Source of the DNA: Diploscapter coronatus
Taxonomy: Eukaryota > Nematoda > Chromadorea > Rhabditida > Rhabditidae
Reading direction: 5' to 3'
Length of the DNA stretch: 64,000 nucleotides
Assembly: GCA_964036155.1 (NCBI GenBank)
Contig: OZ038423.1
Coordinates: forward strand, 76,771,249 to 76,835,248
Part shown: positions 11,701 to 24,684 of the stretch, piece after piece
Layout of the letters: every line of letters starts with the position of its first letter
Numbering within the stretch: position 1 is the stretch's first letter
Program-made: the position numbers and the translations under genes
Notes under the pieces: model-generated
What the model saw: the letters and a program-made list of their open reading frames with translations, nothing else
Database searches by the model: none
Told to the model about the DNA's origin: nothing

Positions 11701-14700
11701 AACCTTGATGATGAGAGCTGAATGGGTTACTGCTGACATCAGCCATCTCGACATCCCCGTTCGATCCGTTCGACCCGCTGCCTGTCGGGCAGGCCTTCAG
11801 AGTCTGCGGGTTGTAGGGCAGAATCACGCAGCGCGGCTCGGAGAAGTTGATCGACAAATCCGGGTCGTCGCTCGCTAATCGCCAACCGGAAGGGGGCTCG
11901 GAATCCTCAAACACTATTATTTTTCCCGAAATGGCTCATTAGAAAACTCATCAGTTCACTCCAACATATCAACTTTGACAGATTTATCGCTTGCTAAAAT
12001 TTGATAACTCTCGCAAATAGATCTGTTGGTGAGCTTATGAACGTTATTGAAAAAAAAATATCCGAAAATAATGTTAAGTGACTGACCAACTGAACCACGG
12101 CACACTTCATGATCCTGTCGCGTTCATCGCTCATCGAGTCCCCGATCCACTTCACTGTCCCACTTCGAATTGCACCCACGTAGTTCGCAGACACTCGCGA
12201 GCCTGAAAAACTGGAAATTTCGATTTTTCAATTCATTTTAGATAAATTGCTCAAATTACGGCTCAAAAGATGGAAACTGAAGGATAAAATTTCTATTGCT
12301 TACGAATGCTATTATTCGCGAGAGATCATTTGCAATCTACTGATTAGGCAGGTTTACTTTAAAAACTCCCTTTCAGAGCGACAAAAGAGAAAGAAAGAAG
12401 ATAGAGGAGATACACTGAAGAGGAAGGTGGGTTCTTCAAATTTATGGCTCCGATCAAAATGTAAATAGTAATTAAGCTATTTCTTAGAAATTTCATTTCA
12501 AATTTGAACATTCTTACCGATGTCCAATCCGTTGATCAAGAAATCCTCCGGCTTTGAAGGAGCCACCTGGTGGTAGGGAGGAGGCGGTCTCGAGTCGTGG
12601 CTGTTCGGGACATCGTTCAGCTTCTAAACATCGAGATAAATAATATTTCAAGAAAGCGACACTCTGCCTGTTTCTGCGTTTCCCGCTCGATGGAGTTGAC
12701 AGGTTTGTCGTTGATGACCTCGAGTGCAGAGAGAATGACGAACCCGGCATGGCCGTCTGGAGCGCGGAACACCGTTTCGCCCTCGAACGCTCCTGTCCCT
12801 TTCCCGACTTTATCGTCCTAATTTTGTATTATTCATTTCGACAAATTGGAAAGTTATCATCAAATGCTAAAATTTTCTTTACGAGACTAGAAAACTCACA
12901 AATTCGACTCCAGCATAGATGGAGGCATGTCCCTTAAGGTAACCGATGAAGCGCACCGTGCAGGGGTGGCCACTCCAGATACATCGATCGCCCACCGAGA
13001 CGCGCTGCATCAGCATCGGATCATCCACGCTAAACAACCATTTTCTCAAGCGAGCATTTAGAGGCTTCGCAAATTGAACAAATAGCATGATATGAGTTAG
13101 GAAGGAATACAAGAGAATAAGGCAAAGCATTTCTTTCTTCACATAACATTTCACAAATTGAGAAATAGGGAATTTTTCAAGTATCTTCAATTTACCTTCT
13201 AGAAGAAAAGAAATTCAGAATTCCCAACCTTATAGTGGTATAGCTGATATCCCTCAGCTGCGACGCAGTCAACCTGCTCTTCGACTGGCTGCGAAGCATC
13301 GTCTCGCGATTCGTCGACTTTTCGTCCTCTCGCGAACGGCGTTGATCGCCCGGGCCAGAAATCCGCCTGAAAGTTATCAATCTTTTCCGAATTCTGACAG
13401 AATAAATCATTTTCCTCTTTCAACTAAAATTTCATGTATTCTTAATCTTGAAGTATATATCGTTTTTCGACTTTTTAACTGAAAATTTCATTTATTACTC
13501 TGAATTCTAGACAACTTATCTTTCATCATTTCTAACAAGAAAAGATATGATTTTCGAAAAAATTTCCTCACCTCTCCCTGACGATATCCTCCTTGCTCCT
13601 GTTATCCGAATGGTCTCTCCTGCCAAAGCTGGAATGTTCCGGTTCAGCAGAGGGCCTTCTGCGGAGCGAGCTGCCTCCGTTCCAGTTTCGGATGTCATTT
13701 TCGAACCTGCAGTTTCCGAAAGATTTATTTCTGAAAAGGAGAGGAAAACGCACTGTTCTCCGCCGGTCCTCGGATTCGGAATTCCGTCGTTTGTCAACAG
13801 ATCGAAGCCGTTGTTGGGTCTGGAATTTAAAAATTCTTTCTTTTCAAAAATTGTGGATATGAGGAGGTTTGTAACGAGCTTTATCGAAGATTCCCATTTA
13901 CTTCTTCCAAACTTTCATAATTTTCGCTACTAATTCCCCTACGATCCAGGTTTTTTCTTGAAATTACCTAGAATTTGAAAAAATGTCGATGCCCTACATA
14001 GGGTCCCCAAACTCAGCCCCTTGCAAAAATGCATTTGCGGCAATTTGAAAACAAGAACTTGGGAAGGAAGCGCCCTTCAAACCCAATGACTCAAATAGCA
14101 CCATCTAATTCGACAATAAACCTAATAAAATGGTCCTATGCAAAAAAAATCAGGGCAAAATCTCAGCACACAGCCACGCACAAGCAATATTTCGTTTGCG
14201 AAAATGTGTTCATTTTGGATGATGGATTTTTGCGATTTTTAAAAATGTTGTAAAAATAATACCTAGTGCCGTGACGCGAATATTGGGCGGGTTCAAACGG
14301 CTCCCTGAAATTTTTCTGAATCATTTCCCTTTTCATAAAATCGAAAAATCATATTTCATTTATAAAAATGGCATAAAGTAATCTGATCGGAAGTAATCCT
14401 CTCTGCATGCGGATAGCATAAATTACAGAGCTGGTTATTTTCGCGTCATTGTTCCGGTTGAATCAACAAAATTCAGTGAAAACGCCCTCGCAATTACAAA
14501 AATCCCTCTGCTTTGCGATGGACAGAGGTGTTTAGCATTGATAAGTACGAAAGTACAGGCAAACAACCTATCCCTTCGAAATGTCAATAAGAGATTTTTG
14601 AGTCAGGGGGTTTGCTTTTCGAACGTCTTGCAAATTTACAAACATTTACTATACTCGTTCTTTAATAAAATTATGACATTTTTCATGAGACACTCACTAT

Positions 14701-17700
14701 AAATATAATTCCGAAAGTTAAAATACTGCATCAAATAAGTTTTAAAATCAAAATGATAGCAAAAACCCCAACCTGTCATAGTATGGCTGCAACGAGGCGT
14801 GTGAAGAGGAAGCCGGTGAGAAGGACGAATTCGAGTTGGACAGACTCTTGGGCGAGTCCTTTCTTTCGATCGGAATCACGCGGGTTCGACTGGGCGCTGC
14901 GCGGTCGAAACTGAAATTTTAAAAATTTGATCAAATTTCAATTTTTTTTAGAAAACTCACTTGGAAATGGGAGATTTGGTGGAAATTTGGGGAGGATATA
15001 CCTGTAATTTTGTCTTTAAGAAATTTCTTCTTCATTATTCTTCAAAATTATCTGCAAGTATGAAAATCGGAATCGCGAAATTTCTTCTGAAGTTCAATTT
15101 TTTAAACATACTGAATTGAAAAGACATTCTTCACCAGAGTTTCAAAATTGAAAAAAAAACATCAGCAATACTCTTACATTATGTGGTGAATAGTAGTGGA
15201 TCGGTTTTGGAGCGTGGGATCTATGGAAATCAGTGCTCATTGTGGGGAAATGCGAGTCGAAATCCTGAATTAACAAAAATTATGATTTAATTTTGATCAA
15301 CAACAAAATTGACCATTACCATTTCATAACATTGCGAATCATGTGAAATTTCTAGATCGATACATGATAAAAATGGAAGTTATAATCATTAAAATTTTAC
15401 AGGCAGAAAGATAATATGCAGCAAAAACAAAAAATGTGAAGAGTTTTTGATTTTTAAAAATTAAGCAGAAAAAGTATTCCTCTCTCACGTATTCCACTGA
15501 CACCCTCTCGAGATGTAATGCGTGTGTTTGCATGTGGAAAACAGGTAAAACGGAGGGCAAACAACCATTTTGTGGCTTTTTGAAATTCGAAGGCAAAGGT
15601 TAACGAGAATCGATTGACCAACGGGAAATTTTTTCAACTTGCGAAATTTATGACTTTTAAAAGTCACTCAAAGCAGAAAAATGATGATAGAGAAATTTTC
15701 CGAAGTTCCTTTCGGGGTTAGTTTTCTATCCTAATGCTTGCGAAAGCTAAAATCAAGGAAGGCACTTTAATTGATGAAGTTAAATGATTTTTTTTTAAGA
15801 ATCGAGAAGTTTCGTAAAATTTCAATAGAACCCTAAATGCTTCTAAGGCGGTTCAAATTAGTGATGCAAAATTTAATCTCACGTGGAAAATGTGCGCTCT
15901 CGCCATTGATAAGCCCCCCAATTTGAAAGGTGGAATATCAACAATCGATTGCATGATAAATTAATACAATGTGACAATAAAACAATAAGACTAGAAGAGA
16001 CTGAGAAGTCTCTAGACTAATGATAAAGAATGCAAAGAGAAAAACTGGCCAATATAATATTGCCAACTTCTATATCTGAATGATAAAGAAGGATAAGGAA
16101 AAGCGAGTAGGATAAAAATTTAATAATTTAGCTGTGCTAAGCGCAGAAGCCCTTCAGTTTGCTATGACTCAATGAAAAAAATGAAAATTGTGACGTCGGT
16201 AAAATCACAGAGTGGAATTGTGTGTTGAAATGATGCAGCAAAAATGACAAGAATGTTTACCGAATGGGAAGGTTTTTTTGAAAGGGTCATTGCTATCGTC
16301 TATCACTGAAAATGATATGGAAAGGTCAAGAGAACTTTGGCAGATAACAACTTAGCTTTATAGAAACTCGAAGAAAATGTTTCTAAATCGGAAAAGTAGA
16401 GTATTTTTAGAATTCGCGGTTTGGAGGGTTGCAATTTTGTGAGCAATGGTATCATTATGAATCCAGAAAAATCCTAGTCCTACCTTTCTGTCGAGTTCAA
16501 AGAAGCCTAAATTTGGCAAAACAAAGGAGAAAAATTTCAAATAAATCATTTTGATTCTAGAAAAATCCATAGTTTTCCCGAAAAGGGGGAGAATTGACAC
16601 ATAGCTATTCTTTGGATTGATACACAAGTGCAATCGGCAGAAAGCAGAAGGCAATTGTCATGAATTGAGATGAGTTGACATGGAGAGAGGTGAAATGCCT
16701 GTACGATTGCGATTCACCAAAGATTCGCTAGCAGAAAGTAGCAGCAACAGACGGAAGACAGAAAGAGAGACAGGCCGAGGCAGCAAAGCAACAGCTACAT
16801 CCTCCCTCTCCCCATTCCCCCTTCATGTACTCAACTAGTTTACTTTCTCTTCTCTCTAACTCGCTAGTTCCTCTCGCTATTCTGTACTCCCTCCATGCTA
16901 ATTTTTTCACTTCAAACTATTCCGACTTTGCATTGTTTTCTTCGTTCATTTCTTTTTCTCGGCTTCTTTGATCCTCTAAAAATTGGTTCTTTTTTTTCAA
17001 AGTTTCTGGCTTCTCTTTCACGAAGGAATTAACTACTTTCCCTAATTTTTTAACTTTTTCAAATTTGCACAGACGTTCATCGTTTTAGCATCGAATGGTC
17101 TGCTTTCAAAAGAAAATTTCGCAATTTCTTTCGAAACCAAGATTTCAAATCGATGCTTTGTTTATCAATAAGAGAATAGATCTAATGACCTGTTGATAGC
17201 TTTCCTATCAGCTGTGATAATTATATCAACAAAATGGAAAGGGATGTTTTCCTAGCTTTCAAATTTAGAAATACCAACTGTTCTTGATAAATAGAAAATG
17301 TTTCTAAAATAGTATGTTTGGAAGAATGGTAATTTTAGGACCATTTGAAAAGGGGAATTCAATTTAAAAATAGCAAAATGGCAAAGTAAGTAATTTCTTT
17401 ATCGCATGCTACTTCGCCGAAACAATCATTTTTTGCAGTTATGCGATTATTTGTAAACAACGCCCAATATTACACTTCAAAAGAATGCGCACGACTTAGA
17501 ATATGATATTTTTCTCGCTGACTCCCTATACTAAAGAAAAGGTTGGAACAATAGAGTAAAGCATGAAAGAAAATATTCAGGAATAGCAATATTGCATCTA
17601 CGCTAGAACTGCAAAGATGTTGCTCATTCTTAATATTTCGTTTAGTTCAGAAGCAGTGACATTTTAAGAAAATGAGAAAAGTTGCAGGGAAATAATCCAG

Positions 17701-20700
17701 ATGATCCAGGAAACTATCAGAGAAAATCTGATGGCTTAGGAATGAAGATCAGCGTTCAAAGCTGCAGAGAGAATTTCCCAAAATAGCACTTTCTCACAGA
17801 AGATTGTAGTCGTAATGAGGAATTGAAAAATGTTCTGTATAGTTTCAAAGAAAACAAAATGGAATTAAAAAAATGCGTCGACTCACATTGTGCAGAGAAA
17901 TGCCATAGTGACGGCCGAGCCGATTTTGCTGCTCACCGATCCACTCCACTCGACCACTTCGCATCGAATCCGAGGAGCCACAAGGGTCGGATTTCTGAAT
18001 AGGGAAAAATTTAACAAAAATATATATGCTAAACTCATTGTTGTTATCGAAGTTATGATAAGTGTGACAAGGAATTTATGAATCCCAGTTAATCAAAATT
18101 GAAATACATCGAGATTCGTTTGCATTTTATGTTTAATAGCAAATCAATAGAATTGATAAGAATGAACAGAACAAAACGGATTTGTGAAATTTGACACCTT
18201 TGAAGTAAATGTTCCACACCTTTTGAGCAAAGAAAATGCGCTTTGAAACTCGAAGAAATAATTTTCGGCCATCATGAAAAATTCGACATTTTAATCGAAG
18301 CTCTGAAGTTATTTAGAGAAGCTGGTGAAATCAATAGGAAAATCGCATTTTCTCCAGCGAGGTAAAGGCCCTCTACTTATCAATTTCCAAGAAAAAATGA
18401 AGAATAGCAAAAAGCCAAAGTGAAGGATCTGAACATGTGTCAGGAGAAGGGGAAGGGAAGGGTAAAGAGGTAAAATAATTGCAGATGGGGGTGTGGATCA
18501 AAAATGCTCTATCGAAACAATTAACAAAAATATCCAAGTCTGCTTTTTTCACTGTTATACCTTATCATATGATTAGGGGTTATCATAAACCTAAAAAGTG
18601 ATAAAGCTATACTACAGGCACATTTTTAGATGTTATACGTTAGCGCTGGCTGAAAAGTTTTCATAACAGCGAGAAAAATGCCAATGAAAAGTGAAAGATG
18701 CGAGGATATGAAACGATAAATCAATCAGCTGCATTCCAAGTTAATGATTAATGACAAGATTAAGGGAGACGCTCCGCCTTCTAGGTAGATGTATTTTAGA
18801 TTGAGTTTAACTAAAGTTTATCTTTATTATTCGGAAGAAATCGTATGTTTTTTTTTCAAAATTTACTACTATTATTCTAGTCAGATTTTCTGAATTGATT
18901 TCTCTCAACGACTCGAAAAAATACTTATCAGCTGATATCGATTACCAGAGTGTTTAGCGCAACTTTAGTAATCTGATCGCTCGAAGCAAAGGGAAGTTAT
19001 GCAAAATAGCAAAACAACGAAAAATCGCGCAAAATATTGTAGTTTTCTAGAAACAAAATGACTAAAATCTCGAGGGAAAGTCACTTTCCATGAAAGACGA
19101 AGATTTCTATCTAACTAATTCTCCAATTTTATGACAATTTTCATTAAAGAGGGAAGAATAGCTTTGATTTCGGGGGGGAAAATCGAATTTTGTTGTTATT
19201 GAAAGGCATTCATTGGGAATTGAAAATTGTGAAAACAGGGCGTCGGGAATATTTCGAAAGGAATGTAGAATCGGAGGAAATAGCGGTCGAAAAATAACTC
19301 GGTCCTGGCCATATAGAGGAAGGGAAAAGGGGCATTGGTGAAAATTTGCCTTCTTTGGGCTCTCCTGTTTTCTTCTGCTATCTCTTTCGTATTTTTCGCC
19401 CACCACTGCATATCAACAAACTCGTTTGACAGTAAGTGAACGAGGCAAATTCAGAGAAATAACGCTTGAAAATGGGATATGCAGAGAAATAGCGATTTAT
19501 GGGGAAAAATGAATATGAAGATGATGGATTGTAATAACCTACTCGTGGCATTTTGACAGTCGAAAAGCCACACCCTTTTGGAAGAGGAAAGACAACGATA
19601 TGGGCATTTTGCTGGGAGAAATAAACCCCAGGCAGGCACTTCAGAGTGTTCAGTTAGAGGAAGTGTAACCACTCTGCATTTCTGACCAGGAAGGTTTGGA
19701 ATGAAGCAAATCACGAAAATATTCACAAGTGGAGTTTATGCCAAAATTGGGGAAGCTGTAGGATAAGATTAATTTGAAAAACATCAGCAATTTTGAAAGA
19801 GTAATCTTTTATTTCTAAATAAAATATTGCGGTTTCGAAATGCTTTGATGGATTTTCAAAATGACTAATGCATTCGACTTTTCGGTAATGAAAAGTCGAA
19901 GTTTGAACAGCGGGCGTGGTTAATCGAAAAAATGCATTTTATGCTACCGAGTATTTTTGTACTCGATTTGAAAAAAAAAACGCAACACAGAAAACAGCGA
20001 TGTTGCTAATGGGTCGAGTCGGAATTTGCGTTCCAATTATTCGGTCATTTTGAAAATAAGCAACAATATAATTTTATACGTAGAGAAGAGACTAGATAAA
20101 CGAGCCAAACCTCGAACAAATTAAAATAAAAGAAATTCACTAACCGACAAAACTTGTACGATATCGCCTTGCTTGAGCGTCTCGAGAAAATGCATCCGAG
20201 AAAAGTCCTTATGCAGATGCAGACGTTCGGCCGGCGGGACGGGCATCAGAATCCTAGAAAACTTTGTTCCCTCACTTTTGTAGCATATTTTGAGTATTCT
20301 CAAAAAAAATTCTGGCAAGAATATTTAGAAACGCAATGAGTAAAAACAGGAGAAATTTGTGGTCTGTTATCAGCACCATTGTATGGTCTGCGTGGTTTTA
20401 TAAGGACCATTTTAACATTATGTATTGGTAATGTAATAAAGTAGCTATATTATAAAGCTGAAAAGAGACTTATGTACTCACAGTGCCTGATTGTCGGTGA
20501 TGCGCATCACATTGGACTGGCTGACGTTGGCGAAGATGGAGTCGTTCAGAATGTCGTAAGCTAGGCAGTTGTCCTTGTTGTTGCGCAAAGCCGACATCCT
20601 CCTTGCAATCTGCTCCTTCCCACGAGCCTTCGCGTCCTCATACAGCAATGTTCCCGCAGAAAGCTGAATGAATTATATTAGACATTGGTGAAAAATCCTG

Positions 20701-21718
20701 AAATGGTGATTTTTTGGAGTATACTAAAGAAAAATGAAAGAGAATGTAGTGTAAAAGCCTTGATGGGATCAACTTCAAACTTTCCATGATATTTCCATTA
20801 TTCCTCTTATCCAACAATCTTGGAGTCGACACTAGGATACTCTAGCCGAAATATTTTATGGAAAAGCATAAAAATACAATTGCATGACTTGCAGTAGTAA
20901 TAAAACATCTTCACGAATCTGTTTCTAAATAGTTTTCCATGTATCTCTGATTGCAGCCTTCATAAAAATTTCACAAGGTGAAGCTCATCAAAGGAAATCG
21001 GAAATTGATGATTGAAGCTGAAATTCCATGCCTTGATCTTCTCCGGATCGTGTTCGAGATGGTTGGGATCGAAAAAGTAGGCGTCAGCCGGGGTCTGCAG
21101 CAGCAGGACGTTGAAATCCGATGACAGGGACTCGGATACATTTTCGTATGACGAGCTGCAAGTCATTTAATAAGTTCCTGATTATCAGTTCGAATAAGCT
21201 AATAGAGAAGTTTTTAGCATTTTTTAAAATATTCTACCGAAAATGAATATCTTCAAATTCGGAAAACAGAAACAGGAAAGATCTCGAAAAATCACAGAAA
21301 GTATCAAAGGTTGGCAAATGCTAAATCGAATTTCTAAAACACCATGACATCTATGCAAACTTCTTTAATTCACTGGTAAACTACTATGACGATAACCAGC
21401 CTAATTAACTCAATTTTACTACATAACTCAAATGGTTGTCGAGTGTTCTGTAACACAAATGCCAAGCTCTGTAACAAATTTGAGAAGCAATGCAACAAAG
21501 AGCTGTGCTAGCTAAAGTGTGCGTGTTACGGAACGCGCCCTCTTCTGTTAAAGAATCGGGTACTTCCATCCATTGCTACAGAACTCGGCTTCTATTACAA
21601 AACGCCTGATACACGACTCCAACTACCTCGGTCTGGAGTGATCAGCAGTGGAGTTGCGACTGTTCGAGTGAGAAATGCCCTGTGTGGAGTCGTCTCTCGG
21701 CTGCACCACGCCGCCCAT
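8748..21718 (-). CDS. CYLD: CYLD-type deubiquitinase (CAP-Gly plus USP domain)
   Basis: About 27 exons span 13 kb. The first runs 21718-21627 ([14 protein letters not shown]) and the last is 8865-8748. CAP-Gly-like modules appear in order: one across exons 20253-20145 and 17994-17887 ([19 protein letters not shown]), one at 13029-12668 ([20 protein letters not shown], then GKGTGAFEG), and one starting at 12623-12087 (SGTVKWIG). A Ser/Arg-rich linker (15264-13229) separates the first two. The USP domain follows: Cys box [17 protein letters not shown] (11141-10978), a CYLD B-box-like zinc region ([19 protein letters not shown], then CKSCFHKH; 9976-9733), His box [10 protein letters not shown] and VFFDSMADR (9559-9428). 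CYLD removes Lys63- and Met1-linked ubiquitin and damps NF-kB, JNK and related signalling. Introns 17886-15265 (2.6 kb) and 20144-17995 (2.1 kb) are the largest in the window and contain no supportable gene. The junction between 12087 and 11913 is off by one base (see findings), and the donor after exon 2 is ambiguous (GC at 21031 or GT at 20974). Confidence 0.93.
12624..12667 (-). other. GC-AG intron in CYLD
   Basis: The exon 12817-12668 is exactly 50 codons if it ends at CAG followed by gcagag, and the next exon begins at 12623 (AAGCTGAAC) in the same phase. No GT donor in this stretch restores the frame that leads into the third CAP-Gly module. Confidence 0.6.
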
Positions 21719-23164
21719 GTTGCAGCCTGTCTCGTATATTCATCAACCGGACAATTTGTTGTCAAAAGCGCTGAAAATGAGCAATTCGACAGGTAGAATG
21801 GCAGAAATAATAAAGTTTCTCATGGAAAATCGAAACGTGCCGATGTCAAGCGATCCCGTAAAGAGAGGGCTGAATTTCGCAACCAAGAAAAAGAAAAGGG
21901 CTTTTGTAAAGCTTCATCCACTATAATAAAGGTAGGAATAAGAGTGGATGGGCCCTATTTGTTTTCAAACTATCAGCTCATCAAGTAAGATGCTTGGACA
22001 GTACAGCCTATCCGGCCTTACCCTATCATAACTGTTGTACTCCCCGGATGGGGTGTCAGTCAGAACTCGTATTCGCACAAGTTTTTATTTAGTACAACGT
22101 CGGAAAAAGACAATTCAGAAGAATTGGAAGACCGACCGTCCTAGAGGAAGGCAGGAGGGTAGACTGACTATTAAGAGGAGAATGGTCAATCAATAATTGT
22201 TAATGGTCAGGGAATAGAGATAACTATTAAAGAAGAGGGAGAAGAGTTGTAGATGGAATGAGCCAGTGTCGTTAGGCGGCACTGCTAGGAGAGAGATTAG
22301 GGGGAAAGGTGAGAGATGATAGAAATAGTGGATGGAATAGAGTGAGCCTCTAACAATAACCTAGTTTCATGGTTACTTCTAGAGAGCACAAACTCCGTTC
22401 CCTTGCAAAACGCGACATGGCATAAAGTGGTAGTGCGAGGCCTCAAAAATAGGAAGCAAGTCATGTTTAGACTGCGAAGACATAACAAGGTCCAATCGAG
22501 ATCGACGATAAATCCCATTAAACTGATATATGCCAAAATCAGCTCATGATTTTTACATCCGCACGCCGCCGCGGGATTTTTGTATTGCAAAAACGTGTTC
22601 ACTTCAAGCTTCTTCAGTGTTCTATTATTTTCTAGGTTTGGGTAATTTTTTTTTGTAATTTATCAATTATCAACTAGGTTAAAATTTTCAAATTTTATTA
22701 TCATCTTCAAGTTTTACAGACAAAAGTGGAAATAAATATACCTCAATATTGTACAAGAAAGCATGTCACTGACACAAGAAAACTACTGAAATAATTATTA
22801 CAAACAAAAATTCCTGCACGAAAGAAAAACAACTCTTTGTGAATTTGCGTACACAACGAAACCGAATCTTACGACAACATTCATATACTTCAAGAATAAG
22901 AAGCACTGTAACCCTTCTAATATCAAGAATAGAACATTTCCCAAAACCTTGCATTTTATAGAGCCCAGAATTCCATTTATAGCGGAGAAAATTCATTTAA
23001 CAAATCTTGATGGAACTGTAATGAGGAGAATACGCTTTAGAAAATTAAAAGCTCTAGAAAGTGGATAGGTAGCCTGGGTCGCTTTGTAAAATGGCAAATG
23101 GTAAATCTAGAACATCATTTTGGCAGAGTACCATTTACCACTTCTGGTGTTGCTGCGATCCATT
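21719..23164. other. Gap between CYLD and XBP1
   Basis: This 1.45 kb holds the CYLD promoter and the XBP1 3' UTR. Purine-rich stretches occur around 22110-22320. A minus-strand 101-codon frame (22297-22602) has no splice context or recognised domain and is not called. Confidence 0.5.
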
Positions 23165-24684
23165 TTAGTAAGAAGTCTGAACGAATTCCTCATAGAACGT
23201 CTGATCGAAAGAGTTGAGAACGTCGTCCTGCTGGTCCCATCCGTAGGGAGAGTAGCTGTAGATCTGCTGCTGGTGCTGCTGCTGGTGATCCTGCGTGGGA
23301 CTGCCCAGCATCGGGTCACCAAGCAGCGGTTTCTGTGGCTGGGACATCATCGAGTCGTCCAGGCACAGATTACTGCAGTTCGGGTTGCTATAGTCGGACA
23401 TCGAGCGCGGCGACATGTCGTGTGCGTCGAAGCCGAACGAGCCACTTCCTAAAGTTTCTAATTTATTTCCTCAATTTTATCATCTAAATTTTACTTTTTT
23501 GCTAAAAATATCAAGATCAAGTTGCTTACCCTCCGGACTATCGGGCATGGTTAGGAGATTCTGCTCCACTGCTGACGTCGACGCTTCAACTTCAGCATGC
23601 GCATATAGGTCTGCTGTCTCTGGCTGAGCGTCTTCGAGAGGCTCCTCCTCACCATCGAAGGGCAGCTCAGAGGCGAGCTGGTCGATGTCGAACTCGTCCT
23701 GAAAAAGAAGCCATTATTTTGGGTCTTTTTACGAAAGATAAAAGTACAGTAATCCAATTAGTCTTCTTGATGCGTTCTCTAAGTCGACTCACTTGCAAAT
23801 CCTGGAGGATGCGTTCGAGTTCATCGTTTTGAAGGAGGGGGGCAGCAGACTGAGCAGCGCGAGTCGAATCAAGGCGTGCATTGCGACTGGCTGCTTCTTG
23901 TTTTGATTGACTGCTCCGCTGACGACCTGGCACCTCGGCTGGGTTCCACTAATGAATGCGGCAGATCCAAAAGTCGTCTGAAAAAGGTGAACATTAATCT
24001 TCTCATTTTCAACGAAATAACCGTACCATTGGGGTAGCAATCTGGCAAGAAGTTGTCGATGGAGTTTCAGTCTGGTTTTGTGCAACGGTCTCTCTCAATT
24101 CGGCGTTTTCAATTCTCAGCTGTTCGTTCTCTCTGAGCAAGTCGCGGACGACATCTTCTAGTCTTTGGGAGCGAATCTGAAATTTGCAACATAACCCTTC
24201 TCCTAATATAAAAATGATGAAGTGCTCATCTTTGTTTCCAAGAATTACAATGAAATCTACCTTCTTCCTGTCTCTAGCAGTCTGGGCAGCAACGCGGTTC
24301 TTCATCTTCCTTCGATTCAGTTTCTCCTCGGCAGTCAAATGAGTAAGTCTTTCCCTCTTCCGAGGGACTCCCGAATTCGTCGTCTCCCCGAGAAGTTCTT
24401 CGATGGGGTCGACGTTGCCGGGTGAGATCGGGGCGGGACGCTAAAAGTAGGAAATTTACTTCCCCAAATGAAAATAAGTTGAAATTGAAATTTAGAACTT
24501 TCTAAAATAAGTCATATGTCGTTGCTTCGGAAACTAAAAATAATACTCCACCAACCTTTTGTCCATAGCTCTGTGCATGAACAGTCTGGACTTGATTCCT
24601 CACAGGCACAACTCGTTGCACGGCTTTGACAGTTCTGGCCGGCACGAGGTAGATTGTCCTTGAGGGAACGGCTTGTGACGTCAT
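23165..24684 (-). CDS. XBP1: XBP1 unfolded-protein-response bZIP transcription factor
   Basis: Six spliceosomal exons: 24684-24556, 24440-24261, 24176-24027, 23977-23793, 23698-23530, 23448-23165. The basic region is [17 protein letters not shown] (N-x7-R), preceded by [16 protein letters not shown], the XBP1 signature, and followed by a leucine zipper ([20 protein letters not shown]). The N-terminal [16 protein letters not shown] resembles the nematode IYVLPARHVAAPQ. Unspliced mRNA ends in another frame at 23551 (XBP1u, 263 residues). Removal of 23 nt at 23939-23961 shifts into a long frame giving a 357-residue XBP1s. Its acidic activation domain includes [19 protein letters not shown] and Gln-rich and Ser/Asp-rich blocks, ending EEFVQTSY. 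Ire1 cleaves the mRNA at the ER membrane during ER stress; XBP1s then activates chaperone, ERAD and lipid genes. The start is the first ATG in frame and overlaps a TGACGTCA palindrome. Confidence 0.96.
23939..23961 (-). other. Unconventional 23-nt Ire1 intron of XBP1
   Basis: On the minus strand two 7-base loops match the Ire1 consensus CNG^CNGN. The 5' loop CTGCCGC is closed by TGGAT/ATTCA (one G-T pair) and the 3' loop CAGCCGA by TGGAACC/GGTGCCA (one A-G mismatch). Cutting after the third loop base releases 23 nt, the size known from C. elegans xbp-1. Because 23 leaves remainder 2 on division by 3, removal moves the bZIP frame exactly into the downstream acidic frame. Confidence 0.93.

Noticed and set aside
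19107..19726. Minus-strand frames of 70-99 codons within the large CYLD introns
   Set aside because: No splice sites, no recognised motif and AT-rich codon use; likely chance frames.
23919..23941. Alternative Ire1 site pair CAG^CCGA / CAG^CGGA, 20 nt apart
   Set aside because: It also restores frame, but the second loop lacks a good closing stem and the size does not match known XBP1 introns.
23551..23977. Frameshift in XBP1 suggesting a pseudogene or sequencing error
   Set aside because: The shift is exactly what Ire1 splicing of a 23-nt intron produces, and both stem-loops are present.
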